Shown one piece after another: positions 61,319-64,000 of a stretch of 64,000 bases of DNA. A program made the translations under genes and the position numbers. The notes beneath the pieces were generated by a model. It saw only the letters and a program-made list of their open reading frames with translations, was not told the DNA's origin and ran no database searches. The DNA comes from Bacteroidota bacterium (lineage in GTDB: Bacteria; Bacteroidota; Bacteroidia; B-17B0; Aurantibacillaceae), in the NCBI GenBank assembly GCA_021156365.1, contig JAJNDK010000003.1, positions 186,001 through 250,000 of the forward strand, given 5' to 3'. The first letter of the stretch is position 1. Every line of letters starts with the position of its first letter.

Positions 61319-61927
61319 ATGAAAAATCTGCTAATTATTTTCCTTGTTGCATTTTCATTCTCAGTTTATCCTCTTGCAAAGCCCGGTGAGCAGCTTCTGC
61401 CGGATACTCCTTTTATTTTACGTGTTCCGGGTATCGTTGTAGGAACAGACACTTTCGCTTATTTATCATTGCCAATTGTGGATGTGGAAGCAGCTATGCC
61501 CTTTGCCACCAAACGAAAGTATGCCGAATGGACGAAGCTCAAATACAATGTTAAAAAGGCTTATCCCTATGCCATTCTTGCTTCCGCCCGTTTGAAAGAA
61601 TATGAGAAGATCCTGGAGAAAATGCCGAACGAAAATGCGCGCAAAGCCTACATGAAAGTGGCAGAGAAGCAGCTGCAGAAGGAGTTCGGGGCCGAGCTCA
61701 AAAACCTTACAATGACCCAGGGAAGGATCCTCATCAAGCTTATAGACAGGGAAACAGGCAATACATCGTATGATCTCGTGAAGCAATTACGTGGCAATTT
61801 TTCTGCTTTTATGTGGCAAAGCCTTGCTTCCCTCTTCGGTTCCAGCCTAAAGACAGAATATGATCCGGAAGGAGAAGACAAGCTCATCGAGGTTGCTATA
61901 AAGCAGATCGAAGCAGGCCGGATCTAA
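61319..61927 (+). CDS. DUF4294-domain protein
   Basis: A 202-residue protein with a signal peptide (ending VYPLA) and a DUF4294 domain, with YLSLPIVDVEAAMPFATKRK, YAEWTKLKYNVKKAYPYAIL, LTMTQGRILIKLIDRETGNT and SSLKTEYDPEGEDKLIEVAI. The domain is widespread in Bacteroidota and of unknown function. It is likely periplasmic. No partner is evident, though the gene lies between accC and the T9SS genes. Confidence 0.8.
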   Translation: MKNLLIIFLVAFSFSVYPLAKPGEQLLPDTPFILRVPGIVVGTDTFAYLSLPIVDVEAAMPFATKRKYAEWTKLKYNVKKAYPYAILASARLKEYEKILEKMPNENARKAYMKVAEKQLQKEFGAELKNLTMTQGRILIKLIDRETGNTSYDLVKQLRGNFSAFMWQSLASLFGSSLKTEYDPEGEDKLIEVAIKQIEAGRI

Positions 61928-62040
61928 AAAACAGCACACTTTTTTCTCTGATTGACTGAACATTGTCCAAATCTTATTTTTCATTCCCATTTCCGAATCA
62001 GATGGCGAATTAAACTATGAACAAAAAAAAGTTCAAAAAG

Positions 62041-62072
62041 TTTGAATTATTTAAATCCTTTCGTTATCTTTG
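62041..62072 (+). promoter_or_regulatory. Promoter of the porP/sprF-like gene
   Basis: TTTG at 62041-62044 and TATCTTTG at 62065-62072 are 20 bases apart, an exact match to both Bacteroidota promoter boxes. Confidence 0.8.
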
Positions 62073-62127
62073 TTTTCTATAATAGTCACAAACTATACTA
62101 AAATTAATGTATTTTAACAGATCAAAC

Positions 62128-63129
62128 ATGAGAAAAACCCTTACAACCCTAGCAGTTGCTGTCACCGGATTGGTTTCTACCGCTTTTGCACAGCAGGATC
62201 CTCAGTTTACTCAATTTATGCATGTTAAGCAGGCATACAACCCAGGTTATGTGGGAACAAGCGATGCAATTTGCTTTGGTGCAATGTATCGTCAGCAATG
62301 GGTGAGCTTCCCGGGAGCGCCAAAAACAGGCCTTTTCGCATTTGATATGCCGGTTGCTGCTCTTCATGGTGGTGTTGGGTTCTATTTTGCAAACGATCAG
62401 TTAGGTAATGATAATACCAATATGGCACGTTTGGCTTACGCTTTCCACGTTCCGTTAGGAGCAAGCGGTACAGGTAAATTATCCTTTGGTCTGGACGGAG
62501 GTATCCTTCAGAAACGTATCAACGGTACCTGGGTTCCCCCTCAAACATTGAATGATCCTTCAATTCCGAATAACCAGGCAACAGGTGCTCCTGCGCTAAA
62601 TAAGCTAAGCCCGGATCTTGGTTTCGGTATTTATTACACTATTCCTAACAAAATGTATGTAGGTGTATCTATGACTCACTTGGGTGCGCAGGATCTTAAA
62701 GGGGCTACTCAAGGAGTGACTCTGGTGCCATATAATCCAGGTTACAAATTGCAATTCGACATCGCACGTCACTACTATGTGATCGCTGGTTATACTTTCA
62801 AGCTGGATGAAGGCGCATACCATAAACTCACTCCGAACATCAAAGTTAAATCGGACGGTTCTTCCACACAGCTGGATGTTAATCTTACTTATATGTATAA
62901 TAATATGATCTGGTTGGGCGCTTCTTACCGTTTGCAGGATGCAGTAGCTCCTATGATCGGTTATGTGGCTCCTTTCGGATTAAAAGTTGGTTATTCGTAT
63001 GATGTGACCATGTCTAAACTGAATGGTTATAGCTCTGGAACTCACGAAATTATGCTGGGTTACTGCTTTAAACCAAAAGTTAAACCGAATGTTTCGAGTC
63101 ATACAAACGTAAGATTCCTCGAAGATTAA
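62128..63129 (+). CDS. PorP/SprF-family type IX secretion system membrane protein
   Basis: A 333-residue outer membrane protein with a signal peptide (MRKTLTTLAVAVTGLVSTAF then AQQDPQ). The mature protein shows the family opening DPQFTQFMHVKQAYNPGYVG, then MYRQQWVSFPGAPKTGLFAF, then FYFANDQLGNDNTNMARLAY, and closes with beta strands ending IMLGYCFKPK. PorP/SprF proteins form an outer membrane partner for cargo carrying type B C-terminal domains, two of which are encoded in this window. The ATG at 62128 is preferred for the short signal; an ATG at 62107 is also in frame. gldK follows at 177 bases, the usual order of the T9SS core locus. Confidence 0.9.
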   Translation: MRKTLTTLAVAVTGLVSTAFAQQDPQFTQFMHVKQAYNPGYVGTSDAICFGAMYRQQWVSFPGAPKTGLFAFDMPVAALHGGVGFYFANDQLGNDNTNMARLAYAFHVPLGASGTGKLSFGLDGGILQKRINGTWVPPQTLNDPSIPNNQATGAPALNKLSPDLGFGIYYTIPNKMYVGVSMTHLGAQDLKGATQGVTLVPYNPGYKLQFDIARHYYVIAGYTFKLDEGAYHKLTPNIKVKSDGSSTQLDVNLTYMYNNMIWLGASYRLQDAVAPMIGYVAPFGLKVGYSYDVTMSKLNGYSSGTHEIMLGYCFKPKVKPNVSSHTNVRFLED

Positions 63130-63306
63130 AAAAAGTTTTGCATATTTGTAACCTTTAAAAAAAATGTTCGTTGAAACCTGTTACTACTAACATCATTATG
63201 TTGAAAACTTATTAGGAACTTTGGTGTAATTTTGGAAGTAGAAACGAGTTATAAGAAACAAGAGCGAAGTTGGAAGCTTTTTGTTTTAAAACTAAACAAA
63301 ACGAAA

Positions 63307-64000
63307 ATGAAAAAACTGTTGGTAATAGTTGCATCAGCAATGGCGGTAGTAACCGGTTGTACTCAGTACCCCGGTGAATTAGTTGGGGTGAAGGGCCGTG
63401 AGGAGTGGTATCAACCGGATCCATATGGAACGCTTTATATTCCTATGGGAAGTTACCATATGGGACCGAGCGATGAAGAGGTGACCTATGCGCATACAGC
63501 GAAATCAAAAATGGTTTCCGTACAGGCTTTTTATATTGATGATGCAGAGATCTCCAACAATGAGTATCGTCAGTTCGTTTACTGGGTTCGCGATTCAATT
63601 GCACGTGTTTTATTAGCTGCAGGTCAGAATGCCGACGCAGCCGACTATCAGATCGTTCCTGACGACTGGTTGGATATGTGGCCGATCTACAAAGGTGATC
63701 AGAACATGACCCCAAACAATCTCAACCCGAATTATTACCTGAACTGGGATGAGAAGATCCGTTGGAATGACGATGATCCTGATTACCAGTTAGACCTTAA
63801 TCCACTGTACCTCGAGCCGAAGGAACGTTTCTACAACAGGAAACAATACGATACCCGGAAGCTGAACTTTGAGTACTACAGGATCGATATTCGCCTTGCA
63901 GCACAAAAAAGCAACCGTTTCCTTCCGAACAAATCGATAGATGCGGTTCCTAACAAATACAAACAGGAAGAGTATCTCAATGGTGTACACGAGAACAATG
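63307..64000 (+). CDS. gldK: GldK lipoprotein, type IX secretion system (3' truncated)
   Basis: The reading frame runs from ATG at 63307 off the end of the window (231 codons seen). It has a lipobox (AVVTGC, lipidated Cys18) and a formylglycine-generating-enzyme-like fold (IPMGSYHMGPSDEE, VQAFYIDDAEISNNEYRQF, IVPDDWLDMWPIYKG, NLNPNYYLNWDEKIRW). GldK forms, with GldN, the periplasmic ring of the T9SS motor complex. A porP/sprF-like gene precedes it, and gldL, gldM and gldN would be expected beyond the window. A possible -7 box (TAATTTTG at 63227-63234) lies upstream with TTG at 63201, 23 bases away. Confidence 0.9.
   Translation, partial: MKKLLVIVASAMAVVTGCTQYPGELVGVKGREEWYQPDPYGTLYIPMGSYHMGPSDEEVTYAHTAKSKMVSVQAFYIDDAEISNNEYRQFVYWVRDSIARVLLAAGQNADAADYQIVPDDWLDMWPIYKGDQNMTPNNLNPNYYLNWDEKIRWNDDDPDYQLDLNPLYLEPKERFYNRKQYDTRKLNFEYYRIDIRLAAQKSNRFLPNKSIDAVPNKYKQEEYLNGVHENN

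Noticed and set aside
1-64000. CRISPR arrays, complete insertion sequences, integrases and rRNA genes
   Set aside because: I looked for regularly spaced repeats, transposase and integrase motifs and rRNA-like sequence and found none.

Overview
The window looks like chromosomal DNA of a Bacteroidota bacterium, probably a gliding or type IX secretion (T9SS) lineage near the Chitinophagales/Flavobacteriales. The evidence is a porP/sprF-like gene followed by gldK at the right end, three proteins with T9SS-type C-terminal sorting domains, a SprB-like repeat, the usual Bacteroidota complement of LytTR and OmpR two-component systems, and promoters of the form TTG-N20-TAnnTTTG in front of several genes. 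No CRISPR array, rRNA operon, integrase or complete insertion sequence was seen.

Layout. 1-6.1 kb: the end of a SprB-like adhesin, three tandem paralogous secreted proteins, a YiaA/B membrane protein, a ceramidase-like membrane hydrolase, RluF, and a histone-H1-like Lys/Ala protein. 6.1-8.8 kb (minus strand): tRNA-Leu(CAG), an ECF sigma factor with a membrane partner, and an OmpA-family gene broken by a frameshift. 9.1-26.8 kb: a five-gene plus-strand cassette (OmpH/Skp-like chaperone, lipoprotein, 2,089-residue SpvB/TcB-like protein, LolA-like periplasmic protein, 3,130-residue RHS protein). It looks like a two-part RHS/Tc-type surface or toxin system with its own export helpers and is the most interesting region. 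27-29 kb: an OmpR-type two-component system. 29.4-34.8 kb: serine hydrolases, an AraC regulator and a propeller lipoprotein.

35-46.7 kb is accessory in character: a C-terminally truncated pyruvate-kinase-like protein, an XRE-pentapeptide-repeat fusion with a DrrAB-type ABC exporter, an ice-binding lipoprotein, a frameshifted serine hydrolase, a SpoIIE phosphatase, an ArsR-controlled operon (two VOC proteins and an internally deleted AHSA1 gene) with a clear operator-promoter, and a divergent SDR/HxlR pair. 46.7-47.3 kb holds tRNA-Leu(CAA) with palindromic elements and a gene remnant. 47.3-64 kb is mostly housekeeping: an S4 protein, prs, rplY, der, a LytS/LytTR pair, an operon joining a T9SS cargo protein to a glycosyltransferase, a hydrolase and a pseudouridine synthase, accC, a DUF4294 protein, then porP and gldK, where the T9SS motor operon begins.

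Functions and starts are judged by reading motifs and family resemblance; no database search was possible.
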